The notes beneath the pieces were generated by a model. The model ran no database searches. It had not been told where the DNA came from and saw only the letters and a list, made by a program, of their open reading frames with translations. The position numbers were made by a program, and so were the translations under genes. A stretch of DNA of 64,000 nt from Argopecten irradians (lineage: Eukaryota > Mollusca > Bivalvia > Pectinida > Pectinidae), in NCBI RefSeq assembly GCF_041381155.1, contig NC_091149.1:10308609-10372608 (forward strand), read 5' to 3'. Positions 23,330 to 35,509 of the stretch are shown one piece after another. Numbering within the stretch: the first letter of the stretch is position 1; every line of letters begins with the position of its first letter.

Positions 23330-24435
23330 CTAAAAAAAAATAGACGAAATTGACAACATTCAATCACTTACTTATTAAACAGTATTAAATGGTTATTTTA
23401 TCTACAGTGAACCAATTTATTAGGATTTAATTGTATCCCACACATGTACAAGAAAGGCAATAATTTCCAACTAGACAAAAAAATAATAATAACGACAATG
23501 GTCAACATTTTCTACTTTGTATATCTCAATATAGATATTTAATTTTCATTTCTGATGGTGTATGTGAATATCTACACTTGCATTTTGTTTTATAAGAACA
23601 AAACAACATTTAAATATTTGAATTATTGCTTCTAATAATAAATAAATTATCATAAAAATATTATTGAGGACATAAAGGTGTCCTTTATTATTAAAAGCAT
23701 ATTAATCGTTATAAGATGTATCACTGAATCCAATCAGCTCTTGTGAGTACTTGGTATGTGCTCTGCAATTATTTCGTTGGCTTTTCACATCAATTTAACA
23801 AACAGAAATTATAATAATGAATATTATATTGTTTTTTAAGCTAACATGTCTCAATATTTCTGGAATATGACAATTAAATATACTTGTCAAACTTAACATT
23901 CTTGTAAAATACGTCGTTTTACCTCAATGTCAGTGTGGATTTCCTATGTGCCCTTAATCCATCTCCATATCCTGAGTATTCGAGAAAGTTTAACTCAATT
24001 CTGAATATATATACACCGTCTTTTCTACTCCATTCGACCTTTATTATAATTTTGAGAAATTAATCAAAATTACGTCAACAGTTTTTCACGATCCGTCAAA
24101 AATTGCATGTCCGCTGGTGTATTCATTAAGACTTTAATTGTGCATGTATCTTATTCAGGGCAACAGATAAACTTTCTCAACATTGATGCAACGTGTTCTT
24201 GACAATAATCTTTATCAAAATGTCCAGCAAGCCCATTATGCGATTAAAACAGCCATATGGATGTCATATGTTGGATAACGAAAGCTATAAAAAAAAAATA
24301 CACATTTTAACGTCCATGGACAAAAATTGGCATCCGCTGTCCGCATTGGAGAGATTTCTGCTATATAGAAAACATTATTGTAATTAACATTTGGGATTTA
24401 TCACAGCTATCGTTATATAATAAAAAGTTTTACTG
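23330..24435. other. Intergenic, no gene seen
   Basis: Very AT-rich sequence. No splice-flanked frame or recognised repeat. Confidence 0.4.
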
Positions 24436-24439
24436 TCTA

Positions 24440-25295
24440 TGTTAAAGAAAGCATTTCAAAAGAGTATTTATTATCTCCAATGAAAGTGGTAGCGAGTCCT
24501 TTGCCTTTGATGATATCACAAAAAAAATCAAAAAGATATGATATTCATATAAAACAGAATATTTATTTAGAATCTCTAGAATAAAAATGGTAGCCAGTTT
24601 TCCTTGTGTTTTGATGATATCATGAAAAAAATCTTAATATGATGTTCATTTAAAACATACAGGTATTATTTATTTAGAATATGTAAAATAAAAATGATAG
24701 CAGTGTTCCTGGTGTATTGATGATATCATGGAAAAAAAAGCTAAATCTATTATTCATTTTAAATAGATTATTCAGTTAGAATGTCTAGAATGAAAATGAT
24801 AGGGATTGTCCCTTTTCTTTTGATGATATCATGAAAAAAAGGATCAAAATTTGAAGTTCATTTAAAGCAAATTATTTATTTAGAATATTTTGAGAAAAAA
24901 ATTATGATAGACAGTGTTACTGGTCATTTGATGATATCATGAAAAACGCAAAATCTGAAAATCATTTAAAACAAATTGTTTATTTAGGTTATCTAGATTA
25001 AAAAATGATAGGGAGTGTTTCTGGTCTTTTGATGATATCATGAAAAAATGATGTTCATTTAAAACATAGGTATTATTTATTTAGAATATCTGAAATAAAA
25101 ATGATAGCAGTGTTCCTGGTGTCTGATGATGTCATGGAAAAAAAACAAAATCTATTATTCATTTAAAAAAAATATTTGTTTAGGATATCTAAAATAAAAA
25201 TGATAGGGAGTGTCCCTTGTCTTTTGATGATATCATGACAAAAATAAAAATATGATATTCACTTAAATCAAAGTATCTATTTACAATGTTTCATC
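24440..25295 (+). repeat. ~105-bp tandem repeat, 8 copies
   Basis: TTTGATGATATCATGAAAAA recurs near 24505, 24610, 24717, 24820, 24927, 25027, 25125 and 25226 (spacings about 100-109 bp). Each unit also has TTATTTAGAATATCTAGAAT and AAAATGATAGCAGTGTTCCT. The most conserved stretch is the palindromic GATGATATCATG. Copies are moderately diverged. Confidence 0.85.
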
Positions 25296-25299
25296 TAAA

Positions 25300-26280
25300 A
25301 ATAAACACTTTAATGACATTAAAATAAACATAATTACATACACGACATATCACTGACCACATGCCCAGAGAGGGTCAAACATGGTAATAAATAAGTAACT
25401 GCCTTGTTAATGCTGTCACTCCGAAGACGCCTGGTGCCTGCTAAATATAATACCTCATTAATTAATTAATTAATTATAATAACATGTCGGGTTACACATG
25501 GCGCGCAACGTAATTTGCTAATTTCCAAAAACTGCAACAAAATGCATACATAATAACCGTTAAATGAAATGAACTGTTGCATGTAGCTTGAAACAGTTTT
25601 AGTGGTTTACGGGCTGCTTCTGTATGCAATGTGAACACGTGAGACTACATATCTGAAACTATTACATTGTATGTGTTTCCTATCGTGGATTTATTCTGTT
25701 CATTGTCTGCCTACATCTGGTTTGGTATCGTTTGAAAATGGTTTCTCGCGCTCAATTGTCGTTTCCGTAATATTATTTTTTATTTTTATTTTACCAAATG
25801 CATTGCAGCATAAGTGTTAATCATTTTGTATTTATCATCATCATTTTTTTAGGAGGGAGCGGTTGTTTCAATAAGAAATTTAAATTTACATTTACGGTAT
25901 GTGTTCTATCTAACATTATCAACGAATTTTAACGTTAATTCAATGATCGCTATCCTGACGCGTTGGAATACATTAACAGTAAATGAAATCGAGCAGAAAT
26001 TCAGCACGAAAAACCTGTTATTTCAAATTTCAATTTTCATTTCAAATTTAGTAAATCATCTCATACGCAAATATATAAATCTTTACAATGTCAAAACATG
26101 TTAATGTTTGAAATATTCCATGTCATCCGGAGGAAGAAAACATGACGCCATTTCGTGTTATATTTCGACAAAGGATCATTCAATAAGAAAGCCTTACCTG
26201 TTGGGTCATGTTCTTATTTGAACATTTCTTTCTTCAAAGATATTTAACTATAGATATAACATGTGTCCATCATTTCAACG
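25300..26280. other. Intergenic, no gene seen
   Basis: Includes an ATTAATTAATTAATT run near 25456. The 67-codon frame at 25901-26104 has no recognisable domain. Confidence 0.4.
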
Positions 26281-26283
26281 CCT

Positions 26284-26338
26284 GCTTACCGCTCAACATA
26301 AAGGGACCGGATTACCGCTCAACATAAAGGGACCGGAT
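26284..26338 (+). repeat. 28-bp direct duplication
   Basis: TTACCGCTCAACATAAAGGG followed by ACCGGA occurs twice in tandem and identically. Confidence 0.85.
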
Positions 26339-26344
26339 TTGGTT

Positions 26345-26545
26345 TCCTTGTTTAGTTTCTTCGACGGCAGTCTTTAGAGGGATACCACTATCAAAGCGCA
26401 AAAGATCCTCGGTTACAAGTTAGATGCACCAGGCATTTACCGCAGCCTTCCAAAACACACATCACACATTTCCCACATGCAACACACCACATACATGAAA
26501 GGCCGTCCTTACATGAACCTGGCTGTTAATTGGACCTTAATTTAA
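26345..26545 (+). mobile_element. SINE family 1, diverged copy
   Basis: Carries TTACCGCAGCCTTCCAAAAC, GCAACACACCACATACATGA, AGGCCGTCCTTACATGAACC and TGGCTGTTAATTGGACCTTA in family order. Confidence 0.65.
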
Positions 26546-26559
26546 TTGAAAACAAACGC

Positions 26560-27525
26560 AGAGGTCAAACCCCGTCTAAACAATGGAACAACGGAGGCAA
26601 AGAATGTTCTATGAGAATTTCTGATGCATGGTAGATTATTCTCCGAAAGGGAACATATTAAAGTCAAATATTCAGTAAATATGTATCATTCAACTTGGAC
26701 AATGCACCTGTTTAGTTCATATATAACAAGGAGACACCACACGAAGATACCTCACTTCCATCTTTATAGACTAGTGTGTCTCGGCCGGAAGACAGTAACC
26801 AGAGTATTCATTAAAGGGGCGTTCGACTCGAGGCCAAAAGTGAGGCGGTGTCAAAGGAGACATTAGAAAGATAATATCACAAAATCAGTCGCATTTTAAA
26901 ATAATGTAAGGAACAGCAGCAGGCAAATTACTTCAATTTTTGTTTTCTTTTTACCTGGATACATTTCCGCTCGCCAACCCTTGCAAATATTACGTGATCC
27001 GACACGAATGCGTACAATTTAGCAGCTAGGATTTAATTCGACCGACACGCTAACGTTGACAAAGTTAGTGTTCGTGCAGCATCATTTATAACCGTAATAG
27101 ACAATTCGATATCAAACAGGCATTAAAGTTTATTCTTTTACTAAGTCAAATCAGGTCAAACACACTTTAACTATTAATGTATATCGGTCCCTTAATAGGC
27201 ACAGGTAAGCACAATGACATGAATATTTTGTGAAAGCAATACGATACAAACCAGTTGTACCCCAACAAATTCGACAGGAAGTCGCTAACGTTTGTCAGGC
27301 AGAATATACGCTAACGATTTATCAAGTTCATTCAGAATAACTTCAAGTACATTATGGACATTTAAAAAAACTCCTAAGATCCTAACAAATATTTTTTTTG
27401 TTTTTGAATAAGAGATAATCCAATGGTTTGGAGGACGATAGCCCAGATTTGTTTCCGATCTACAAAATAAAATTGGAGGAACTGGAAATGCGACTGTAAT
27501 CATAGATGGCGTCATAATATTGCAA
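26560..27525. other. Intergenic, no gene seen
   Basis: No exon or named repeat. Short frames (26624-26866 plus, 27285-27674 minus, the latter running into a MITE) show no domain. Confidence 0.4.
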
Positions 27526-27531
27526 TTGAAT

Positions 27532-27716
27532 ATTCTGTCTTTGCATATCACCAAGTTAGCGTCTTTGAGGGTAGGTACAATGTAGTCACTGTGACGTATT
27601 TTTGTGAACAAAACGCACGTCGTATTTTCTGGAAGTATGACGCTACGCATGCAAACTGATGACGTCACAATCAATACCTACATGCAGAGACAGATTATGG
27701 CATTCAAATACAGAAT
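27532..27716. mobile_element. MITE family B, copy
   Basis: Left end ATTCTGTCTTTGCATATCAC, right end TTATGGCATTCAAATACAGAAT, with the shared central block GATGACGTCACAATCAATAC and TATGACGCTACGC. Same length class (about 185 bp) as the copy at 45388. Confidence 0.75.
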
Positions 27717-27814
27717 AAGTTACGTACAGGAAGACACTATTAATCATCAAAATATCAATAATGCCGAGGTCAGTCAGGATAATTAACTGAACGATGAATA
27801 ATTACCATAAAAAG

Positions 27815-27945
27815 GGCAAATTTTCCAACAGTTCCAAGAAAGCACAACACGAATATACCACAGTCTTCCAAAACACGCACTGTGCCCTCATACATGCTAC
27901 ACACCGCATATTGTACATGGGAGGCCGTCCTTACATGACCCAAAC
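27815..27945 (+). mobile_element. SINE family 1 fragment
   Basis: AACACGAATATACCACAGTC, TTCCAAAACACGCACTGTGC and GGGAGGCCGTCCTTACATGA match the 3' half of the family. Confidence 0.7.
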
Positions 27946-28119
27946 AAAAATCTGAGGGTACTCTTATCATAAACCAGTTCGCGGTGACCTATCTCCATAC
28001 TATAAAAAATATATCCAAGTCAATCCTTAATACACTTCACATAGTGTCATTCAAGGTTTCTAGAGGTGGCCTTTGCTATGCTCGAACAACTCTTGTTATG
28101 TAGTTTCTTTCGTTTGGTC

Positions 28120-28425
28120 TATTTTTTATATTTACGTTCTATCAACGGACAGGGTCATTTCAAAACAGCTGCCTCCCGTGTATGTGGTGACTTGCGTGTG
28201 TGAAATGAGAAATGCGTGTTCTGGGAGACTCCGTTATATTCGTGTTATGTTTCTTGTATAATTGCATTGCTGTATCACTGAAGCATGCCGTCGAAGTCAC
28301 AAAGCAATATATCCCATCTGGCCACAGTATACTGACTACTGGCGAACCAGTCGTCCAACTCTCTTTATGGTGAGCGCTAAGTAGGAGCAGAAACTTTTAT
28401 ATATATAGTGGTTGGTGTGTAGGAT
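28120..28425 (-). mobile_element. SINE family 1, reverse copy
   Basis: Runs from ACGTTCTATCAACGGACAGG through GCATGCCGTCGAAGTCACAA and GGCGAACCAGTCGTCCAACT to GGTGAGCGCTAAGTAGGAGC, the full 3' two-thirds of the family. Confidence 0.75.
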
Positions 28426-28429
28426 TTTG

Positions 28430-30820
28430 CTAAATGATATAATGATAGTTAATGAGGTACTAATGTGCAAGTCCACCCCTACGACAAACAATATTATAAA
28501 GGGAGAACGTCCACAAAACTTATGAAAGAAAATGTTTAGTGATCTAAATTATATTTTAGAGTAACCTCGTAATTTGATAAAATTGTAATATAAGGTTAAG
28601 TAGCAAAAGAGAGGATATTAAAAATATTCATGAAATATACATTTCTAAATTCGGATTACAAACTTGATCCTGCTTCCATCACCAATACAACTAAACGACC
28701 GGTAACAAGATTCAAGATTTATTAAAGATTTATTATTAACTCACTCATGACATATGTAACAAGAGGTAACAATTTTAAAAAAAGGATGGACATAGTGATC
28801 AATAGACAAATCGAGATGCATTAAAACATTTAACAGCTTAATGACTATATAAAACGACTTACTTTACTTAAGTGAATTAGTATCCTGGTATATACATTTC
28901 TCGTAATTTTGTATATATCGTGGTACTCATCTCCAACACAGAGAAGATATTACATTAACAGATACCGAGTAACCGGTAACTTTTGCGATTGTAAAAGGTC
29001 CTGACATTTTCACATTTTTTAAAGCTAAAAGAATGAATGGATAAAAATGTTAAGATGCCTATGATCAAGCAGATTAAAACAAATAAGATGATTTAGAAAG
29101 TTTGAGGAAAATATAAATCGAACCTTAAAAAAAATATTTTTTTGGAAATCCCAAAGCAGCCGAAACGTTTTTATACAGAAGTTGTTAAAATATCAAAATA
29201 TTGAGAAAAAAATGTTTTTCTAAATGAAGACTCCTCCGTAGCTTGAAAGCTTATTTTTCTTTCCTCAAATACTTTAATACTTACCTAAAAAAGCATTGTC
29301 ATGAAGGTATTTTACTTAATTAAAACATGTATTTAATTCTTCTTAGAATTATCGCCTATACCGCAAGATTAATCTAGATTAGTTTAAAATCTGACATTTT
29401 GCAAATGGGAATCGGTTGACGACACAAGAACCTCAAGAAAAGCAAAAAATAAGGGGCAAGTGATTCCGATACAGGATAAAAACAAACGTGATATCAAATT
29501 AAGATAAACTGTTGAATTAAAGTGATAATGATTACTTTTTAATGCTATGACATGAAAACATTGAAAAAAATCTCTCTTGAATATGACATGAAAACATTGA
29601 AAAAAATCTCTCTTGCGTGAGATTCCAAACTATGTACAGATTGGGATATCTAAATGAAGAATCTTTTATTGCTTTAACAGACCATTGAAATACCGAAATT
29701 GGATTGATGTACAGTATACACTATTTTGAATTTCTGTCATGTAATTATTCAACCATGAAAATCCTTTTCAATGAAATAAATTGAAACTTCGTAAGAAAGT
29801 ACCCCCGGACATTCCATGTTATACAGTCAAAAAATAATACTCACATGATGAATGTCTGCAGCTAAGTTGTCTTCTGGCGATCACCAGTAAATGTCAAGAT
29901 TATAAGCGTTTCAAATAGCTTGGGTTAGCATATAAAAATTGATGTTTGTCAATTATACAATATTTATTCAATAAAAAATAAATTTGTTTAAATTCAGATA
30001 AATAAATAATTGAAGGTATGTCCCACGTGTCATAATGAAAGCCATCAACAAATAACTGTCAAATTAAGTTCCCTTGCACAAACGTTTGCATACATCAGCT
30101 TCAGCAAGAGCAAGTCGTGATAAGAATTATGGGCAGCAAATGTTGCATTCAAATGTCCAGATGAGTCATACACCTAAGGCCATGGGACATCGACGGGCGA
30201 AATTTACTTTAGTTACATATTTTGGTATTGTACAAAATCAATTTAAATACATTTACATCTTTCTTTCCTTTGGCTTTGTTAAAGGCCCATTACGTTTCGG
30301 AGCAAAATATAAAGGTTTCTTAAAAAACGTTGATAATATCAGAAAACGCATACCGATGATCTAAAATAAGGTTACGGCACCAAACATATGCAAGATTGCC
30401 TGCGTAATATATGAAAACAGTGGATCCCGGAGAGTCAATTCGCTGTTTTGCCGTCTGGCGCAGTGATAGTCAACTACCGTGCGGTATTTAGGACGACGGC
30501 GGGAAACATAATACGACCCGCGTTATGAAAATAAACATTTTATTTATTTTAATCAAATCGTTCAGAGGGTGATGATAAATGTAGTATTAACGGTAAGTTA
30601 ATAATTTATAGGACTCTACAAAATTATCGATCTTGTTTTACATTCCCATTTTAAAAATTAAAAGCCGTTTCGGAAAGGTAGTGGGCCTTTAAGTCTTATT
30701 AATTCGTATACAGTAAATCATAAATGTATATGCAGCTGTTCAGCCTAACATTCACGGTGGTAATAGTTAATGACTTATTTTTGCCAAAAAAGGATGTAAA
30801 TATAAGATTTATCTTAATTT
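28430..30820. other. Intergenic, mostly featureless
   Basis: AT-rich. The only structure I see is a 36-bp direct duplication at 29546-29615 (ATGACATGAAAACATTGAAA...). The 96-codon frame at 30074-30364 has no domain or splice support. Confidence 0.45.
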
Positions 30821-30822
30821 TG

Positions 30823-30943
30823 ACTGCATGTATAGTGCATGTAGCGTGAACTCAGTTGGCAACGATCATATTCATTCTTGGAACGCGCTCTATAGAATAT
30901 ATTCGTTGCCAACTGCGTTCATACTACCGTATATACAGTCAAA
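30823..30943. mobile_element. Foldback MITE with GACTGTATATAC-type ends
   Basis: Arms of about 43 bp: GACTGCATGTATAGTGCATG...CAGTTGGCAACGA on the left and TCGTTGCCAACTGCGTTCAT...ATATACAGTC on the right, separated by about 38 bp. Confidence 0.75.
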
Positions 30944-31059
30944 ATGATGAGCATTCGGTATCATTTGAAATGAGACTGCTTGTAAACTAAGAATGCACAT
31001 AGTTCCATATTTTACGAGAATGCACTAAAATAATAATAAAAAAAATTCAGCGGTTCTGC

Positions 31060-31250
31060 ATACTGTAATCATGGGTATTTCCGAGAGTGCTTAATTTCGC
31101 GATTGGCATGTATAACACTTTCGCGGTGTTGTTATTGTCGCGATAGATATACTTTCAGAATTTTATTACAACAAAATTGATACATGTAAAAATTACGCGC
31201 GGGGGATTTTTGCGATCAAGAGACTTTCGCGTAATAAGGTAATAAGCGTA
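31060..31250. mobile_element. TTTCGCGA-type repeat segment
   Basis: TTAATTTCGCGATTGGCATG, ACTTTCGCGGTGTTG and GAGACTTTCGCGTAATAAGG recall the element at 12286-12485. Element ends are not clear. Confidence 0.4.
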
Positions 31251-31274
31251 AACCCCACTCGCGTAAATGTCCAC

Positions 31275-32225
31275 GTTTCTATCAATTACCTTCTTTAATT
31301 TATATGTCTACAAAACAAATACAATGTGTATGGGATCTATCTTCTTAATGTTATATCTCTATTATACAAATACAATTTATATGTAGTCTATCAATTAGCT
31401 TCTTAATTTTATATCTCTACAATACAAATACAATGTATATGTGGTCTATCATTAGCTTTTATGCTTCTTATGTTATGGTCTATCATGCTTTAGTCTAATC
31501 AATTATAGTAGTTTACAATGTATATGTGGTCTATCAATTAGCTAATTTATTCTTCTACATATACAATACAAATACTATGTATATGTGGTCTATCAATTAG
31601 CTTTTAAATGTTATATCTCTACAATACAAATACTATGTATATGTGGTCTATCAATTAGCTTTTAATGTTATATCTCTACAATACAAATACTATGTATATG
31701 TGGTCTATCAATTAGCTTTTTAATATTATATATTAAATTCTCTACAATACAAATACAATGTGTATGTGGTCTATCAATTAGCTTTTAAATGTTATATCTC
31801 TACAATACAAATACAATGTATATGTAGTCTATCAATTAGCTTCTTAATTTTATATCTCTACAATACAAATACTATGTATATGTGGTCTATCAATTAGCTT
31901 TTTAATATTATATCTCTACAATACAACTTCAATGTATAAGGGGTTTTTCAATTACTTTTTATATGTTTTTATCTCTACAATACAAATACAATATTTGTGA
32001 CGTCTATCAATAACTTTCTTGATGTTTGTATCTCTTCAATACAAATACAATGTATATGGGGTCTATCAATAAGCTTCTTAATGTTTTTATCTCTACAATA
32101 CAAATACAATGTATAAGGGGTTTATCAATTACCTTGAGTTCTTAATGTTATATTTCTACAATACAAATACAATATTACAATATATATGGGGTTTATCAAT
32201 TAGCTTCTGAATAATGTTTTCAATC
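31275..32225 (+). repeat. ~57-bp tandem array, about 16 copies
   Basis: The unit TATCTCTACAATACAAATAC plus AATGTATATGTGGTCTATCA plus ATTAGCTTTTAATGTTA is repeated with indels. Copies in the middle (31540-31880) are the most alike and those at the edges are worn, the usual pattern of a tandem array that is homogenised in its centre. Confidence 0.9.
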
Positions 32226-32229
32226 TCTC

Positions 32230-33825
32230 CCTGAGTTCATTTCGACAACTGAACCCGCCTTGTGATTGTCAGAAAGAGAACGTTTATTGTAACCTTCCTA
32301 TATAGAAGTATTACACCTGTTCTACTACTGAACCTGTCCTCAATGTGGGACCCAAATATCATACTCGGACGGTCCCAAAGTTTGACACTTTTTAGGACCA
32401 GTATTATCCCGAAAATGCTTTTAATCCTTAAACGGCGAACATTTTTGTTTCGTTTAGATTTTTGAAATAGGAAATCATGCCTTGAAAGGTGTGGAAGAAA
32501 AAACATGTCCGTGTGATAATGTTTGAGCTATTGTCTCTCAAAAATACTTAACTGACAAAATTTTGGATTTGTTATTGGAATTATGCCGTTTTGACCACAT
32601 ATTTGACATAATCAAGCCATAATTTTCTAATAAAGTTTTTGATATGTATGGATATTTGCAGAATTAATTTTCCGGTATTCTTCTTTAAAAGACATAGCAG
32701 TTATGATGATAAGACTCATATTTTGTTCTCAGAAAACAACATATGCTGACCTACCCCTTAATTTTGAGCTACTAAAGACACCATTTTCTGACATTTTTTT
32801 CAGATTTACAAAAAGTTCTGGTACCACTAGACCTTTGTAAATATTTTGCATAACAATAGCGAAAAGGTTGCTCTTTCTAAATCAGGAAGAAAAATTGGAG
32901 AGTCTGTGTACTTGCTTTTTTGTCCCATTCAAAAATTTATTTTTCAATATTTTAGAGTAAAAATAGAAGCGTCATATAACCGTAAGTAATAAGAGCATCA
33001 TTTCACACATTAGTGCTTAATATTTTAACTACCACGATCATAGTAATTACAGCAAAGCTGGATACAACTTAAAATGCTGGCACAGTGATGATTTAAGTAA
33101 AAACAATTTAGGTAAAAGATCGTAAAATGACACGATTGCAAATTGACTGGTAAATGGGTTATTTTTAGAATCCCTGTATAAAAAAATACAAAGAATAGGA
33201 AAGAAGTTTGGACAAAATTTGCAAATTTGCAACTGACAACTTGTAACAGATATTGTTAAATCTTATTTGAAAATCTTCAAAGTTCTTCGATCTATATCGG
33301 AAAGAGACTTCAACTAGACTGAAACCTCAGAGGTGTGGGTCTTTCCTAGTATGTAATATAGATTATCCAATGACGCATCTAGCCTCATAGCAAACCATTC
33401 CGTGTGCACTTTGATATTGCATGTCAATGGATGGCTAGAATAATTATAGAATGTATGGTTCATCTCGTGACATTGGTTCTTGTCCATTTTGGTAAACACC
33501 CATAAGCATATGAGCTAATTCCATTAGCACGTGAGCATTATGCAAAATGTAATATTCAAAGAAACCAACGTCGATGCCGGGGAAATCAACCGCTTGCGGT
33601 TGAACCCGGAAGATAAATTTGCAATTCGATAAATCTTCCATACCTTCGTTTAAGTACACGAAAGTAATTTATTGTGTAGATAACAAAATGACATTCTTCA
33701 TTTGCTTTTTGTGTATTATTTTTCATTTTATATCATCGGTTTAATATACATACATGTTTTATGTATGCTTGTGTGGCGAGGAATTTTCTTGTATACATGA
33801 TATGTTCCGTGCGACATCCTGCCTA
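32230..33825. other. Intergenic, one weak ORF candidate
   Basis: AT-rich. The minus-strand frame 33659-33444 (with a second overlapping frame at 33499-33314) has a more protein-like composition than its surroundings (...FPGIDVGFFEYYILHNAHVL...), but I recognise no family and see no signal peptide or clear splice sites. It may be a decayed exon or chance. Confidence 0.3.
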
Positions 33826-33829
33826 TTCT

Positions 33830-34305
33830 TCAGATAGGGCGTTAGAATTGTACCTGCTGCCCATATCGCATGGTCGTAAGAGGCGACTTAATTTAGGAAT
33901 TTATCTTTTCTCTACTTCCTAAATAACGTCTCCCTTGACACCGCATCACTTTTGGCGTTCTGTTTAGCGCTCGCCACTGTAAGGTAGGCTCTGGGTTCTA
34001 ATCCCTGGTCGAGACACACCAAAGTCTATAAAAGTGGTAGTTTCTGCTCCTGCTTAACGCTCAGCATACAGGGAGTAGAACGACTGGTTCGCCGTTGTCA
34101 GTACATGTATAATGTGACCGGATGGGGTTTCGGCGACATGTTCTTTAGTGATATAGGACTATAAAATGAGTAACAGTTCCACTATACAAGAAGACACAAT
34201 ACGAGTATATCAAAAACGAAAAGCATGCACCTCACACTACATACACGATGCACTCTGCATATATGAGAGGCCGTCCTTACATGCCCCTATCTGTTAATAG
34301 GACGT
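33830..34305 (+). mobile_element. SINE family 1, most complete copy
   Basis: Order of blocks: leader GATAGGGCGTTAGAATTGTA; tRNA-like head with TTTAGCGCTCGCCACTG and B box GGGTTCTAATCCCTGG; CTCCTGCTTAACGCTCAGCA; AGAACGACTGGTTCGCCGTT; ATAATGTGACCGGATGGGGT; TATACAAGAAGACACAATAC; GGCCGTCCTTACATGCCCC; tail CTGTTAATAGGACGTTAATT. About 475 bp. The B box and head suggest pol III transcription of the founder. It is the reference for at least ten fragments in this window. Confidence 0.85.
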
Positions 34306-34324
34306 TAATTAATTAAACAGACAA

Positions 34325-34815
34325 CGTGATGGGATACGCTGTTCGGTGTCTTTGCAATATGCAATAAACAAGAGTTTCCAATATCACAAGGAGACACAGT
34401 CCAGTCTCCCAAAGTAGACAAACAGGCACCTCACACAGAACGTGGCATATATATGCGCATGGGATCTTGTGCTTAATAAGTCTAAGCTGTTGAAGGAAGA
34501 AAATCATTATGAGTATTGCTAGAGCAAAACATATCCCATATGATCCCCACGAACTATTACACAGTGACCTTGGAACCTTGGCTTCTCCCGTTGTCAACAT
34601 AATGTGACCAGTCGGAGTATGCTGCTTCGTTTTTCGGTTGCCTGCTTCAGTGAAATAGCACTATAAAAGGGCAATTGTTATACAAGATGACACAACACGA
34701 ATATACCGCACTTTCCAAAACACGCACCTCGCATTTCACACACGCTACACATCGCATACTTGGGAGTCCGTCCTTTTATGACCGTAGCTGTTAATAGGAC
34801 GTTAAAATAATCAAA
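34325..34815 (+). mobile_element. Two further SINE family 1 3' halves in series
   Basis: 34325-34460 contains GATACGCTGTTCGGTGTCTT, CACAAGGAGACACAGTCCAG and CTCCCAAAGTAGACAAACAG. 34590-34815 contains GACCAGTCGGAGTATGCTGC, TACAAGATGACACAACACGA, CACACGCTACACATCGCATA and AGCTGTTAATAGGACGTTAA. With the preceding full copy this makes three same-strand copies in a row. Confidence 0.7.
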
Positions 34816-34819
34816 CTAA

Positions 34820-35160
34820 CAAACCTTGGCTTCTCAATAGTGAATTTACATCTAGCATCAGATCCTTGTATACAAAAGCTGAATACTCTCTTCAATAGAG
34901 CCGACGACTTTCTAAAAAATGACAGAAGTAGGACATTTTTATCAGAATTTTATTCACGATAACCATGACAAATTCTTTAACAATGAGTTGCGTTTTAATA
35001 CTTCCATGGCAGTAATAAAAGCACACACAATTGAAACAAAACGGCAAGGTACTACATTTAGATTATTAAGGTTCGACTGAAATGGAAAACAGAATTCTAA
35101 AAAGGACTGTATAAGGTCTAGTTGTACCATTATGATCTATCAGAGAGAGTCATCGGACAC
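34820..35160. other. Intergenic, no gene seen
   Basis: AT-rich spacer between the SINE cluster and a degenerate repeat tract. Confidence 0.4.
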
Positions 35161-35164
35161 TCAG

Positions 35165-35505
35165 AATTACATAAAAGGAAATAATTTTGACGAAGGGAAA
35201 TAACTCTGATAGAGTGAAATGAAGGAAAGTATCTCTGTTGGAGAGAAACGAAGGGAAGTGAAGCTGACAAAGGGAAATAACCTTGCCAAAGGGAAATTAC
35301 TCTGACAAAGTAAAAACAAGAAAATAACTCTGACAAAGTGAAATAACTCTGAGGGAGTGAAACAAAGGGAAATAACTCTGATGGATTTAAACGCAAGGAA
35401 GTAACTCTGACGGATAAAATTCTGATGGAGTGAAAGGAAGGGGAGTAACACTGCCAAAGGGAAATAACTCTGACAGAATGTGAAACAAAGGGCAGTAACT
35501 CTGAT
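35165..35505 (+). repeat. Degenerate ~20-30 bp repeat (GGGAAATAACTCTGA)
   Basis: GGGAAATAACTCTGACAAAG and variants such as GGAAGTAACTCTGACGGA recur about a dozen times at irregular spacing. Purine-rich strand asymmetry is strong. The 140- and 96-codon minus-strand frames here are repetitive Ser/Phe/Leu-rich translations of the array. Confidence 0.7.
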
Positions 35506-35509
35506 AGAT

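Noticed and set aside
27285..27674. 129-codon minus-strand frame
   Set aside because: Its upstream part lies in a family B MITE and the rest has no recognisable domain.
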